From: Oscillospiraceae bacterium HV4-5-C5C
GTDB taxonomy: Bacteria; Bacillota; Clostridia; Saccharofermentanales; Fastidiosipilaceae
DNA: 64,000 nt
Reading direction: 5' to 3'
Assembly (NCBI GenBank): GCA_012034405.1
Contig: JAAVLZ010000002.1
Location: 1-64,000 of the forward strand
The position numbers and the translations under genes are program-made. Under the pieces are notes generated by a model. That model saw only the letters and a program-made list of their open reading frames with translations. It was not told where the DNA came from and made no database searches. Below, one piece after another: positions 35,604 through 44,340 of the stretch (positions are counted from its first letter, which is position 1; each line of letters begins with the position of its first letter).

Positions 35604-37463
35604 ATGAATCAAAGATATAAAAGACTGGCTGCCGTCCTCAGCCTGTCACTCAGCCTCGCCCTCACCGCCTGCACGCAGCAGACGACGCAGACAGGCTCAA
35701 CTAGCGGGAGCCTAGCGCCAGCCGAGGCCACGACAGCAACCGCTGACAACGACAGCAGTACGACTTCTGACAGTCAGACGGACGGCTCCACCGGCCTCAC
35801 CACCGCTTCCAGTACCATAGATCTGGCTGATCAGTTTACCGACCGGGATTATGAAACCCAGGCGGATACAGCTGTCACCATCAATCTGGCCGATCAAGCT
35901 TCTGCGGCGGAGGGCAGTGGTGTGGCGATAGAGAATAATACTGTGACGATTACGGCGGAGGGCAGTTACCGGTTGTCCGGGACCTTGTCAACCGGACAGC
36001 TGGTGGTAGCGGCGCCGGATACCGCCAAGGTCCAGTTGATTTTGGATGGCGTGAGCATCAGTCAGACCGGCAGCGCCGCGATCTATATCAAAAGCGCGGA
36101 CAAAGTCTTTATAACCTTGGAGGAAAATTCTGACAACCAGCTGAGCAGCTACGGGGACTATGTGCAGACCGATGACAACACTGTAGACGCTACGGTTTTC
36201 TCTAAGTCTGACTTGACGCTGAACGGCCAAGGCAGTTTAACCGTTACGTCGGAGACTGGCCATGGCATTGTTTCCAAGGATGACCTTAAGGTAACCGGAG
36301 GCACTTATACGGTAACTGCAGCCGGCCAGGGACTATCCGGCAAGGACAGTGTCAGAATTGCTGATGGAACCTTCAGCCTGAATACTCAGAAAGACGGAAT
36401 CCACGCTGAGAACAGCGATGACAGCAGCAAAGGCTATGTCTATATCAAAGCCGGGACCTTTACGATTCAGGCTCAAGGCGATGGGATTTCCGCTTCTTCT
36501 GAGCTGCTGATCGAAGCTGGCGATTTTGACCTCACTGCCGGTCAACTGAGCAGCTCATCAGCTAAGACGCAGAACACTACCAGTAATACCGACAGCTCAC
36601 AAAAGGGACTCAAAGCAGAGCAGGAACTACTGATATCCGGTGGCAATATCCGGATAACCTCAGCCGACGATAGCCTGCACAGTAACGGTGACTTGATAAT
36701 TTCAGGTGGACAGCTGCAGCTGGCCAGTGGAGATGACGGTGCCCATGCAGACAATGGCTTGCAGATCAGCGGCGGAGAGCTTACGGTCACGCAGAGCTAT
36801 GAAGGACTGGAAGGCGCCAATATTGCAATCAGTGGTGGGCAAATTGCGGTGACCGCGTCAGATGACGGCCTGAATGCGGCTGGGGGTAACGATGGTTCCG
36901 GCAATTTATTCGGTGGAGATATGTTTTCTGACAGCGGGGACTACAGTATCAATATTTCTGGCGGTACGCTGACTGTGGACGCGGGAGGCGATGGCCTGGA
37001 TTCGAATGGCTCGCTGACGGTCTCTGGTGGTGAAACCTATGTTTCCGGTCCGACTGATTCAGGTAACGGAGCGCTGGACTACAATGGCGACGCGGTTATC
37101 AGTGGCGGGATCCTGGTCGCTACCGGCGCTATCGGTATGGACCAGAACTTCGGCAGCTCATCCTCTCAGGGCTCAATCCTGATCCAGCTGAACAGTACTG
37201 TATCAGGTGGCAGCAGTGTGACCTTGACTGATGCGGAGGGGGAGATCCTGGCGACATTCACACCGGCTAAGGACTACCAGTCAGTGGTGGTTAGCGCGCC
37301 GGGGGTAACCCAAGGCGGGACGTACACGGTGACTGCTGGCCAGCAGAGCCAGACCGTTACCCTGACCGATACCATCTATGGAAGCGGATCAGAAGGCGGT
37401 GGCCTGGGCGGTGGCATGGGCGGTGGCATGAACGGCGGGAGGGGTGGCGGTAACCGTCGCTAG
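35604..37463 (+). CDS. Beta-helix carbohydrate-binding lipoprotein (Cthe_2159-like)
   Basis: Surface lipoprotein, 619 residues. Signal ending LSLALTAC (Cys 24 region), a Ser/Thr-rich linker to about 70, then a right-handed beta-helix built of repeats such as LTVTSETGHGIVSKDDL, GDGISASSELLIEAGDF, ADDSLHSNGDLIISGGQ, GDDGAHADNGLQISGGE and SDDGLNAAGG. This pattern is that of the Cthe_2159 family, whose founder binds polygalacturonate and cellulose with calcium. A Gly-rich tail GGGLGGGMGGGMNGGRGGGNRR closes the protein. ATG 35604 (AGGAGATATTTG). 21 bp after DUF4956, so it is the third gene of the VTC cluster; it may hold polysaccharide at the cell surface. Confidence 0.85.
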   Translation: MNQRYKRLAAVLSLSLSLALTACTQQTTQTGSTSGSLAPAEATTATADNDSSTTSDSQTDGSTGLTTASSTIDLADQFTDRDYETQADTAVTINLADQASAAEGSGVAIENNTVTITAEGSYRLSGTLSTGQLVVAAPDTAKVQLILDGVSISQTGSAAIYIKSADKVFITLEENSDNQLSSYGDYVQTDDNTVDATVFSKSDLTLNGQGSLTVTSETGHGIVSKDDLKVTGGTYTVTAAGQGLSGKDSVRIADGTFSLNTQKDGIHAENSDDSSKGYVYIKAGTFTIQAQGDGISASSELLIEAGDFDLTAGQLSSSSAKTQNTTSNTDSSQKGLKAEQELLISGGNIRITSADDSLHSNGDLIISGGQLQLASGDDGAHADNGLQISGGELTVTQSYEGLEGANIAISGGQIAVTASDDGLNAAGGNDGSGNLFGGDMFSDSGDYSINISGGTLTVDAGGDGLDSNGSLTVSGGETYVSGPTDSGNGALDYNGDAVISGGILVATGAIGMDQNFGSSSSQGSILIQLNSTVSGGSSVTLTDAEGEILATFTPAKDYQSVVVSAPGVTQGGTYTVTAGQQSQTVTLTDTIYGSGSEGGGLGGGMGGGMNGGRGGGNRR

Positions 37464-37490
37464 ATTGGAATCCACGCCTTGAACTCAGTT

Positions 37491-37525
37491 AAAATCGGGT
37501 GTGCCAGCCAGCACGCCCGATTTTT
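37491..37525. terminator. Bidirectional Rho-independent terminator
   Basis: AAAATCGGGTGTGC, a 6-base loop and GCACGCCCGATTTTT form a 14-bp stem with one wobble, ending in T5 on the plus side and in A4 on the other. It lies between two convergent genes, the lipoprotein (plus) and the MacB-like exporter (minus, stop codon at 37524-37526), and can serve both. Confidence 0.88.
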
Positions 37526-40292
37526 ACTCACTGCGTAAAGCAATTACCGGATCTTTTTTTGCGGCAGTGCGGGAGGGAAAAATACCGGCTACGAGAGTCA
37601 GCAGCATACTGAGCAACACCAGAATCCCAGCCGCGCCCAGCGGCAGTATGGCGTTTACGGTGGCTATGCCTGTCAAGTGATGAATCAGCGCGTTAATGGG
37701 CAGCAAGGCTAGTAAACTCAATCCAACCCCCATCAGGCCGGCGGTCAGGCCGATGATCAGGGTTTCCGCGTTGAAAACCTGTGAGATGTTGCGGCGGCTG
37801 GCACCGATCGCGCGTAAAATGCCGATTTCTTTGGTGCGCTCCAGGACGGATATATAGGTGATGATACCGATCATGATCGAAGAAACAATCAGCGATACCG
37901 CTACAAATGCGATCAGGACATAGGAAATGACATTGATGATAGTCGTGACCGAGCTCATCAACAGGCCGACATAATCAGTATACGTAATTTGATCAGCCTG
38001 AGAAGCACTCTGATTATACGCGTCAATCGTGGCGGTAATGCCGTCCTTGTCCTCAAATTTATCCGCGTACAGGCTGATACTGGTGGGTGCGTCCCGGCTG
38101 ACTACCCCAAAGGCACTCATGTTATCATCATAAGTCCCGGCAGAAATATCCTGGTCATAAATACTGACCAGAAGGGTCTGGTCCAGACCAGCCTCTAACT
38201 GCTGATCCAACCAGTTGGCCAGGTCAGCTTCACTCTGAGCCAGCAAACTGTTTAGTGTATCCTGATCATCAGCATAGGTTACCTTCAGCAACTGGGACGC
38301 AACCGCCGCCTTTTCAGAGACATTCAGATTCTTCAGATAAACTTCAGCATCACTGGCTTTTTGGGCGTCGTCCTGCGGCGAAAATTGCAGACCATTGAGC
38401 ACATTTGTATCTGGCGAAGCCATCTGTGCCTCCACGATTGAGCTTTGCTCAGCATAATCAATCAGGTAATCCGTTAAAGCGGAGGTATAAGCGATGGGGG
38501 TGGTGATCAAGTTGCTGTCTTCAGAAACCGGCCGGATAATGCCGCTGATTTTCAGCTGCAGCGCGCTGGAGGTCAGATCCGACAGGGCCTGACTATCGGT
38601 GCCGATATAGCGGTAATAACCATCCGCCTCCTGTTCATACTGATCGCTGGCGGGGATCAGATACAATGTCTGACTGGCCGCGTCCTGGTAACTGAGCCAG
38701 CTCACCGCGCTGGTGTTGACCGCTTCGCCCTGATTAAGACGCTGGATCATATCCTGATAGTCAGTGGCAGGTAGAAGCCCCAGCTCATACATGGCGGTCA
38801 GCTGGATTTCATTGTTATGATTCAGTACCAGTACCACTTCATTATAGCTCTGAGGCCAGCTGCCGTAGAGCAGGTCATATTTTTCCTGCACTACCGGGCT
38901 GATTATGGCTCCGTCCTGGCCAGGCAGGAGCTCACTGTAAGGACTGTCTGTTACGCCCATGGCACTGCGCATCTCAGCCATACTGGAAGCCATGGCAGAA
39001 CTTCCGGCCTGGCTGCTTCCGGAACTGGCGATGCTGCCGGTACTCGCAGTCGTCTGACTGCCGCCAATGGTCACACCATTGACGTCTACCAACGTGTCAT
39101 CCGGGTCATAGGTGTACAGGCCAAAATCAGTGTCGTAGCCATATACTATCCCATTTTGACCCAGATACTGGGTCATGGGGCTATCCGGCTCATCCAAGAA
39201 GGCTTTAAACGCCGTCAGGTTATTCTGAGTCAGGCTGGAAGAGGCTTCTGATGCCATGTCAATCCGGGTGGTATCCGGATAAACCGCGTCCAGCGCATGG
39301 CTGACTTCGCCGGAAGCCGCTTGCTGACTGGTCTCAATCAGACTGCTCAGATCCAGCGTCTGCGCAGAAATCGTGATGGGGTAAGAAACCATGGTATCCT
39401 TTTGTATATCACTGATGTAAGTACTAGCGCCATTACTTAAAGACAGGATTAATGCAATCCCAATAATGCCGATGGAACCGGCAAAAGCCGTGAGCAAAGT
39501 CCGGCCCTTTTTGGTTTTCAGGTTATTAAAGCTCAGTGATAGCGCGGTCAGAAAAGACATGGAGGCGTGGCCCATATTTTGGTGCTTTGGCTTGGGCTGC
39601 GCGCTGGTGTCCGGGGTATAGGGGTGGCTGTCACCTTCAATCTGGCCGTCTTTGATATGAATGATGCGGTTGGCGTAGGCCTGAGCCAGCTCCTGGTTGT
39701 GCGTAACCAGTACGACCAGGCGATCCCGGGCCACTTCCTTAAGGAGATCCATGACCTGAACGCTGGTTTCACTATCCAGGGCGCCGGTGGGTTCATCTGC
39801 CAGCAGGATATCCGGATCATTGACCAGAGCCCGCGCGATGGCCACCCGTTGCATCTGACCGCCGGAGAGCTGATTGGGCCGCTTGTGCAGCTGGCTGCCC
39901 AGCCCGACTTTTTCCAGAGCAAGCCGGGCTTTTTGCCGCCGCTGCGTCCGGTTTTGTCCGGAGATGGTCAGAGCCAGTTCAACATTGGCCAGGATGCTTT
40001 GGTGCGGAATTAAATTATAGCTTTGAAAGACAAAGCCGATCGTATGGTTACGATAACTGTCCCAGTCACGATCGCTGTACTTTTGGGTAGAAATCCCATT
40101 GATGATCAGGTCACCGCTGTCATAGCGGTCCAGTCCGCCAATCACATTCAGTAATGTCGTTTTACCGGAGCCGCTGGGCCCCAGAATAGCTACGAACTCG
40201 TTATTCCTCAGGCTAAAATTAACCCCATCCAGCGCTGTCTGAGTCAGATCACCGGTTACGTATTTTTTACGGATATTTTTGATTTGCAGCAT
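37524..40292 (-). CDS. MacB-like ABC exporter (ATPase-FtsX fusion)
   Basis: A 922-residue fusion of an ATPase domain (1-225: Walker A GPSGSGKTTLLN, signature LSGGQMQRVAIARALV, Walker B LLADEPTGALD) with an FtsX/MacB permease. The first membrane segment follows at about 270 (TALSLSFNNLKTKKGRT, LLTAFAGSIGIIGIALI), a large extracytoplasmic domain of about 490 residues from DIQKDTM..., and three C-terminal segments (SVTTIINVISYVLIAFVAVSLIVS, ETLIIGLTAGLMGVGLSLLAL, AAGILVLLSMLLTLVAG). Periplasmic-domain fold is MacB-like, here facing outward in a Gram-positive. Such exporters pump peptides, toxins or envelope-active drugs, or act as mechanotransmitters. RBS AAAGGAA. The substrate is unknown. Confidence 0.9.
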   Translation of the reverse strand: MLQIKNIRKKYVTGDLTQTALDGVNFSLRNNEFVAILGPSGSGKTTLLNVIGGLDRYDSGDLIINGISTQKYSDRDWDSYRNHTIGFVFQSYNLIPHQSILANVELALTISGQNRTQRRQKARLALEKVGLGSQLHKRPNQLSGGQMQRVAIARALVNDPDILLADEPTGALDSETSVQVMDLLKEVARDRLVVLVTHNQELAQAYANRIIHIKDGQIEGDSHPYTPDTSAQPKPKHQNMGHASMSFLTALSLSFNNLKTKKGRTLLTAFAGSIGIIGIALILSLSNGASTYISDIQKDTMVSYPITISAQTLDLSSLIETSQQAASGEVSHALDAVYPDTTRIDMASEASSSLTQNNLTAFKAFLDEPDSPMTQYLGQNGIVYGYDTDFGLYTYDPDDTLVDVNGVTIGGSQTTASTGSIASSGSSQAGSSAMASSMAEMRSAMGVTDSPYSELLPGQDGAIISPVVQEKYDLLYGSWPQSYNEVVLVLNHNNEIQLTAMYELGLLPATDYQDMIQRLNQGEAVNTSAVSWLSYQDAASQTLYLIPASDQYEQEADGYYRYIGTDSQALSDLTSSALQLKISGIIRPVSEDSNLITTPIAYTSALTDYLIDYAEQSSIVEAQMASPDTNVLNGLQFSPQDDAQKASDAEVYLKNLNVSEKAAVASQLLKVTYADDQDTLNSLLAQSEADLANWLDQQLEAGLDQTLLVSIYDQDISAGTYDDNMSAFGVVSRDAPTSISLYADKFEDKDGITATIDAYNQSASQADQITYTDYVGLLMSSVTTIINVISYVLIAFVAVSLIVSSIMIGIITYISVLERTKEIGILRAIGASRRNISQVFNAETLIIGLTAGLMGVGLSLLALLPINALIHHLTGIATVNAILPLGAAGILVLLSMLLTLVAGIFPSRTAAKKDPVIALRSE

Positions 40293-40352
40293 GGGCAGAA
40301 TTCCTTTCCACTGGTCTGAAAACCGACCTGAGCCGGCACCGGACCGATAGGT

Positions 40353-40385
40353 GGTAGCTTCATAAGGTATTGTATCTACGCTACC
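40353..40385. promoter_or_regulatory. Inverted repeat upstream of the MacB-like gene
   Basis: GGTAGC and GCTACC form an inverted repeat with a 21-base spacer, about 60 bases before the minus-strand start at 40292. On the minus strand the spacer contains TACAAT, a fair -10 element. The layout fits a repressor operator over the promoter, but no regulator gene is next to it. Confidence 0.35.
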
Positions 40386-40479
40386 ATAAATTCATGACCA
40401 GGCCGTAAACACTGGTATCTAAAACGAGTTGATCTGCCCATATTGGTCGATCTGGGAATAGCTGAGCCGTCCGCCGGGG

Positions 40480-41955
40480 TCAATCTGCTGCGGTAGTTTC
40501 AGCTGGGTCAGCTGCCGTTTCCGGGGTTTGAACAACAGCTGTATCAGCGCTTCTGACAGCCGTTGCTCCTTCAGCGGTCACAACCGGGGGTGAAGCGGCA
40601 GGCTTGGCCGGCGCCCGAGCTGGATCCCTGGCGGTGACGGTTGCCCGGGTTTTTCCTCTGGGACCCTTGAACAGCAGTTTATCTTTGGCGTAAAGTATCT
40701 GCTGCATTTTGTAAATACCGCCGTAACCAGACAGGGCATAACTGAGGCCGGCGGTGATAAAGTAATAGACAATACCCTGACCGCCAAACACCTCAATGCT
40801 CAACAGAATGGTCGTGATGGGACAGTTGGTTACGCCGCAAAAACATCCCAGAAAACCAATCGCCGCGCCAAAGGAAGGATCTAAGCCCAGTAAACCACCC
40901 ATCCAGCAACCGAAGGTTGAACCGACAAAAAAGGTCGGCACGATTTCTCCCCCTCTGAAGCCGCTGCCCAATGTGATGGCGGTAAACAGCAGCTTCAGGA
41001 TAAAAGCCGCCGGCTTGACCTGGCCGGCAAAAGCCGCTTCAATCCCGGCTTCGCCCACGCCCAGATAATCCCGACCGAAAGGCCATACCAGCAATAGGAC
41101 TGCGGCTGCGCCCATAACCACCCTCAGATAAGGGTTAGGAAACCACGTTTGCAGATAATGCTCAGCGTGATGCATGACATAAACAAAAAGGATACTCACT
41201 GCGGCGCAGAGCGCGGCCAGCAGCATGACTATGAAGATCGGCAGCAGGCCTGCTGCGGGCACACTCAAAACCGTATAGGCCGTGGGCTTAAGGCCCAGCC
41301 GGCCGGCCAGAGCCGCGCCGGTCAAGGCCGCGATCGTACAGGGAACCAGAGCGGAATAGTACATGATACCGACGGTAATGATTTCCATCACAAAAATTAC
41401 CGAGGTCAATGGGGTGCCAAAGAGAGCGGCAAAGCAGGCTGCCATACCGCACATTGTGGCCAGATGTAAATCCCGCTCATCCATATGAAAGCGCTGTCCG
41501 ACCTGATAGCCCAGGGAACCACCCAACTGCAGGGCCGCGCCTTCACGCCCGGCTGATCCGCCGCCCAGATGGGTCAGGCAGGTGGAAATAAAAATCAGCG
41601 GAGCCATGGCCAAGGGAATCGGCTGGGGCGAGCGAATGGCGTCGATGACCAGATTCGTTCCCCTGGGGTTGGTAAAACCGCTTTTCCGGTAGGTAAAGAC
41701 AATCAGCAGGCCAAGGAGCGGCAGCAAAGCAATCAGCCAGCCATGGGTCAGCCGCAGCCGGGTCAGCTGCCGGACCGCTATGGCAAATATAGCGCCGGCC
41801 GAACCTGCAGCCAGGCCGATGATCAGAGATACCGGCACCCAGGTGGCAAAGCGGCTGGCGGATTTCCAGAAACGCCGGCTGTATTGACGGAGACTGGTGA
41901 TTTGATTGACGACAACCTGACGCGGGTCGCGCTGCGGCTTATGAGCACGTGACAT
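40480..41955 (-). CDS. ClC family chloride channel/antiporter, atypical filter
   Basis: ClC-type integral membrane anion transporter, 491 residues with a 70-residue Ala/Pro-rich cytoplasmic tail. Helix-end motifs are changed from the standard: the GSGIP position reads RGTNLV, the GREGP motif reads GGGSAGREGAALQLGG (gating Glu present), and GxFxP is GGEIVPTFFVG. The GREG followed by small residues and a replaced Ser in the first motif resemble the fluoride-selective CLC-F clade more than EcClC. So it may be an F-/H+ antiporter, but no fluoride riboswitch is visible upstream. ATG 41955, AAGGAG on the minus strand. Divergent from mgtC. Confidence 0.85.
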   Translation of the reverse strand: MSRAHKPQRDPRQVVVNQITSLRQYSRRFWKSASRFATWVPVSLIIGLAAGSAGAIFAIAVRQLTRLRLTHGWLIALLPLLGLLIVFTYRKSGFTNPRGTNLVIDAIRSPQPIPLAMAPLIFISTCLTHLGGGSAGREGAALQLGGSLGYQVGQRFHMDERDLHLATMCGMAACFAALFGTPLTSVIFVMEIITVGIMYYSALVPCTIAALTGAALAGRLGLKPTAYTVLSVPAAGLLPIFIVMLLAALCAAVSILFVYVMHHAEHYLQTWFPNPYLRVVMGAAAVLLLVWPFGRDYLGVGEAGIEAAFAGQVKPAAFILKLLFTAITLGSGFRGGEIVPTFFVGSTFGCWMGGLLGLDPSFGAAIGFLGCFCGVTNCPITTILLSIEVFGGQGIVYYFITAGLSYALSGYGGIYKMQQILYAKDKLLFKGPRGKTRATVTARDPARAPAKPAASPPVVTAEGATAVRSADTAVVQTPETAADPAETTAAD

Positions 41956-42102
41956 GTATAAACTCCTTCTGTAGCGGGTAGAAGTGGCGGATCAACAGGA
42001 TACTGAATAATTATAGGATCTATTCGAAGCATCTTCCAGTCCGATAAACGAGTGGATTATGATAGGATGAAGTCAGAGTATGCTCAGAGAGGGTGAGAGA
42101 TT

Positions 42103-42801
42103 ATGACGCTGACGATCGGAGATATGGCGCTCCGCCTGACGCTGGCCGTGGTGCTGAGTGGAGTGATCGGCGTTGACCGTGAATTTAAAAACCGGCCGGC
42201 CGGCTTCAGGACCCATATGCTGGTTTGTGTCGGAGCGGCCTTGGTCGCTTTGATCCAGCGTCAGATTGAACTGGACGTGACCGGCTTTGTGAGCGCAAAC
42301 CCGGAGCTATCCGACGCTTTGCATTCTGATCCGGCCAGATTGATCGCTCAGGTAGTCAGCGGCATCGGCTTTTTGGGCGCGGGTACGATTATTATGACAA
42401 AGCGGGCGGTGCATGGCTTGACCACAGCAGCTTCGCTCTGGTCGGTGGCTGCGCTTGGCCTGGCCCTGGGGATGGGTTACTACACGATGGCCATCCTGGC
42501 TTTTGCGCTGATCTTGCTGGTCCTGGCTGTCTTTCAGCGCGTCATCCGGGTCCCGGAATTCATCCGGATTGAGATCGTCTGCCGTCACCCGCGTGTAACG
42601 CAAGCTTTCATTCAGGAGACCTTCAGGCACCGTCAGGTACGCCTGAGGGCAGAAGCGGATGACTTTTCTTATGATGGAAGTCAAAAATCCTTTACCAATG
42701 TCATGATCCTGATTTTGCCGAGAGGGCTGACTTTATCTGAGCTGGCAGAGGACCTTTCTGCCTGTGAGGATATCCTGCGGATCAGGACAGTCACTACCTG
42801 A
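42103..42801 (+). CDS. MgtC/SapB family membrane protein
   Basis: MgtC family, 232 residues. Membrane part with the motif IGVDREFKNRPAGFRTHMLVCVGAALV, then VSGIGFLGAGTIIMTKRAVHGLTTAASLWSVAALGLALGMGYY, then a soluble ACT-like C-terminal domain ending LRIRTVTT. MgtC proteins support growth at low Mg2+ and, in pathogens, modulate the F1Fo ATPase. Start ATG 42103 preceded by AGAGGGTGAGAG. Single gene; divergent from the ClC gene. Confidence 0.9.
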   Translation: MTLTIGDMALRLTLAVVLSGVIGVDREFKNRPAGFRTHMLVCVGAALVALIQRQIELDVTGFVSANPELSDALHSDPARLIAQVVSGIGFLGAGTIIMTKRAVHGLTTAASLWSVAALGLALGMGYYTMAILAFALILLVLAVFQRVIRVPEFIRIEIVCRHPRVTQAFIQETFRHRQVRLRAEADDFSYDGSQKSFTNVMILILPRGLTLSELAEDLSACEDILRIRTVTT

Positions 42802-42963
42802 CGGTTCAGCCTGGTTTTCAGGCCGGATGAGCAGCAGGAACAGGATTTTGACAAGGATTCAAGGGATATTTGCATAGTCAGAGCCGGTGCCAGTGGCGGC
42901 GGCTGTGGCATAATATGGCCAGCAAGGATTAATTAACGCCATCAGGATTTCAGGAGGTCAAGG

Positions 42964-44127
42964 ATGCTTAGTTTAAAAGAACTGAACCAGCAGTTTATGA
43001 ATCAGGCGGATCGTGAGTGGGCCAGCCGGACGGCTGCTGCTATTAAGAATAAAGTCTCCGCTGTCAGTCTCACGGTAGGTTCCGCTATCCCCTACAGTAC
43101 AGTCAACGGACGCTTTGACGACTGGTCAGATCGGATTGAGTGGTGGTGCAACGGCTTCTGGAGCGGTCTGCTGTGGCTGATGTATACTGAAACGCGGGAT
43201 GAGCGCTATCTTGAACAGGCCCGTATCAGTGAAGCTGCGCTGGATGCTTGCTTCCGGGATTTTGTGGGGATGGATCACGATGCGGGCTTCCGCTGGCTGC
43301 CTACGGCTGTCTCTGACTACAGACTGACGGGTAATGAGGCGTCCAGACGCCGCGGTTTGCTGGCCGCGACGATTTTAGCCGGCCGCTACAATCCGGCTGG
43401 CGAATTTATCCGGGCCTGGGATGGTCTGCCGACAGCGGAACGCAATAATGTCGGCTGGGGCATTATTGATTGTATGATGAATCTGCCTATTTTGTACTGG
43501 GCGAGCGAAGAAACGCAGGATCCCCGCTTCAGGGAAATTGCCATGAAGCATGCGGATACGGTTTCCTGGGCTTTCGTGCGTCCGGACGGATCCTGTGAGC
43601 ATATTGTTGAATTTGATCCTTTCAGCGGGGAAAAAGTGGCGATCCACGGCGGCCAGGGGTACGCTGACGGCTCTTCCTGGACCAGAGGCCAGGCCTGGGG
43701 TCTGTACGGCTTTGTGCTCAGCTATATTCACAGCGGCAAGGAAGCGTATCTTGATACGGCTAAACGGATTGCGCATTATTTCATCGCTAATATCCCTGAA
43801 TCAGGTCACATTCCGGTGGATTTCCGTCAGCCTGCTGAACCGGACTGGGAGGACTCAACCGCTTCCGCAATTGCGTCCTGCGGACTGATCGAGCTGGCCC
43901 GGCATGTGCCGGATGGCGAACGGCACTTGTACCTGCAGGCTGCTATCAAGTTGCTTAAGGCACTGGATCGTGACCGTTGCTGTTATGATCTCAGTAACGA
44001 TGCAATTGTGCAGAAATGTACTGCTGCCTACCATGATAAGGAGCATGAGTTTAACATCATTTACGGAGACAGTTATTACGCGGAAGCGATCTTTAAACTA
44101 ACCGGTAATGATTTTCTGATCTGGTAA
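42964..44127 (+). CDS. GH88 unsaturated glucuronyl hydrolase
   Basis: Family 88 (alpha/alpha)6 barrel enzyme, 387 residues, cytoplasmic, removing the 4,5-unsaturated uronic acid from the non-reducing end of lyase products of glycosaminoglycans, xanthan or gellan. The two catalytic Asp lie in GMDHDAGFRW (about residue 104) and WGIIDCMMNLPILYW (about 170). The sugar-binding Trp residues WWCNGFWSGLLW and the SSWTRGQAWGLYGF motif are family hallmarks. Length and the HGGxGYADGSSWTRGQ block put it in GH88 rather than GH105. RBS AGGAGGTCAAGG. Followed by a strong terminator at 44176, so it is probably transcribed alone. Confidence 0.92.
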   Translation: MLSLKELNQQFMNQADREWASRTAAAIKNKVSAVSLTVGSAIPYSTVNGRFDDWSDRIEWWCNGFWSGLLWLMYTETRDERYLEQARISEAALDACFRDFVGMDHDAGFRWLPTAVSDYRLTGNEASRRRGLLAATILAGRYNPAGEFIRAWDGLPTAERNNVGWGIIDCMMNLPILYWASEETQDPRFREIAMKHADTVSWAFVRPDGSCEHIVEFDPFSGEKVAIHGGQGYADGSSWTRGQAWGLYGFVLSYIHSGKEAYLDTAKRIAHYFIANIPESGHIPVDFRQPAEPDWEDSTASAIASCGLIELARHVPDGERHLYLQAAIKLLKALDRDRCCYDLSNDAIVQKCTAAYHDKEHEFNIIYGDSYYAEAIFKLTGNDFLIW

Positions 44128-44175
44128 GCCTGCCTTCGGTAAGCCTCACGGACTATCAGGATCCGGCAAATATAT

Positions 44176-44208
44176 AAAGGGCGGCGGGCAGTAGCCTGCC
44201 GCCCTTTT
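44176..44208 (+). terminator. Rho-independent terminator after GH88
   Basis: AAAGGGCGGC and GCCGCCCTTT form a perfect 10-bp stem around a 12-base loop, followed by T and A residues (TTTTAAAA). It lies 48 bases after the GH88 stop. Confidence 0.85.
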
Positions 44209-44340
44209 AAAACAAACAACTTTATGTGTTGCGGCGGTGCCGTGCCCTTTCCGCTCTTGCTATAATGAAGTATCAGAAAGACCAGCTATAAAAAGCCAGG
44301 TTTCTAATCGGGAGTGAAAAAGTAAAAAGGAGCGGACAGT

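Noticed and set aside
41956-42102. Fluoride riboswitch upstream of the ClC gene
   Set aside because: The short leader on the minus strand lacks the conserved GGNGAUGG and pseudoknot elements.
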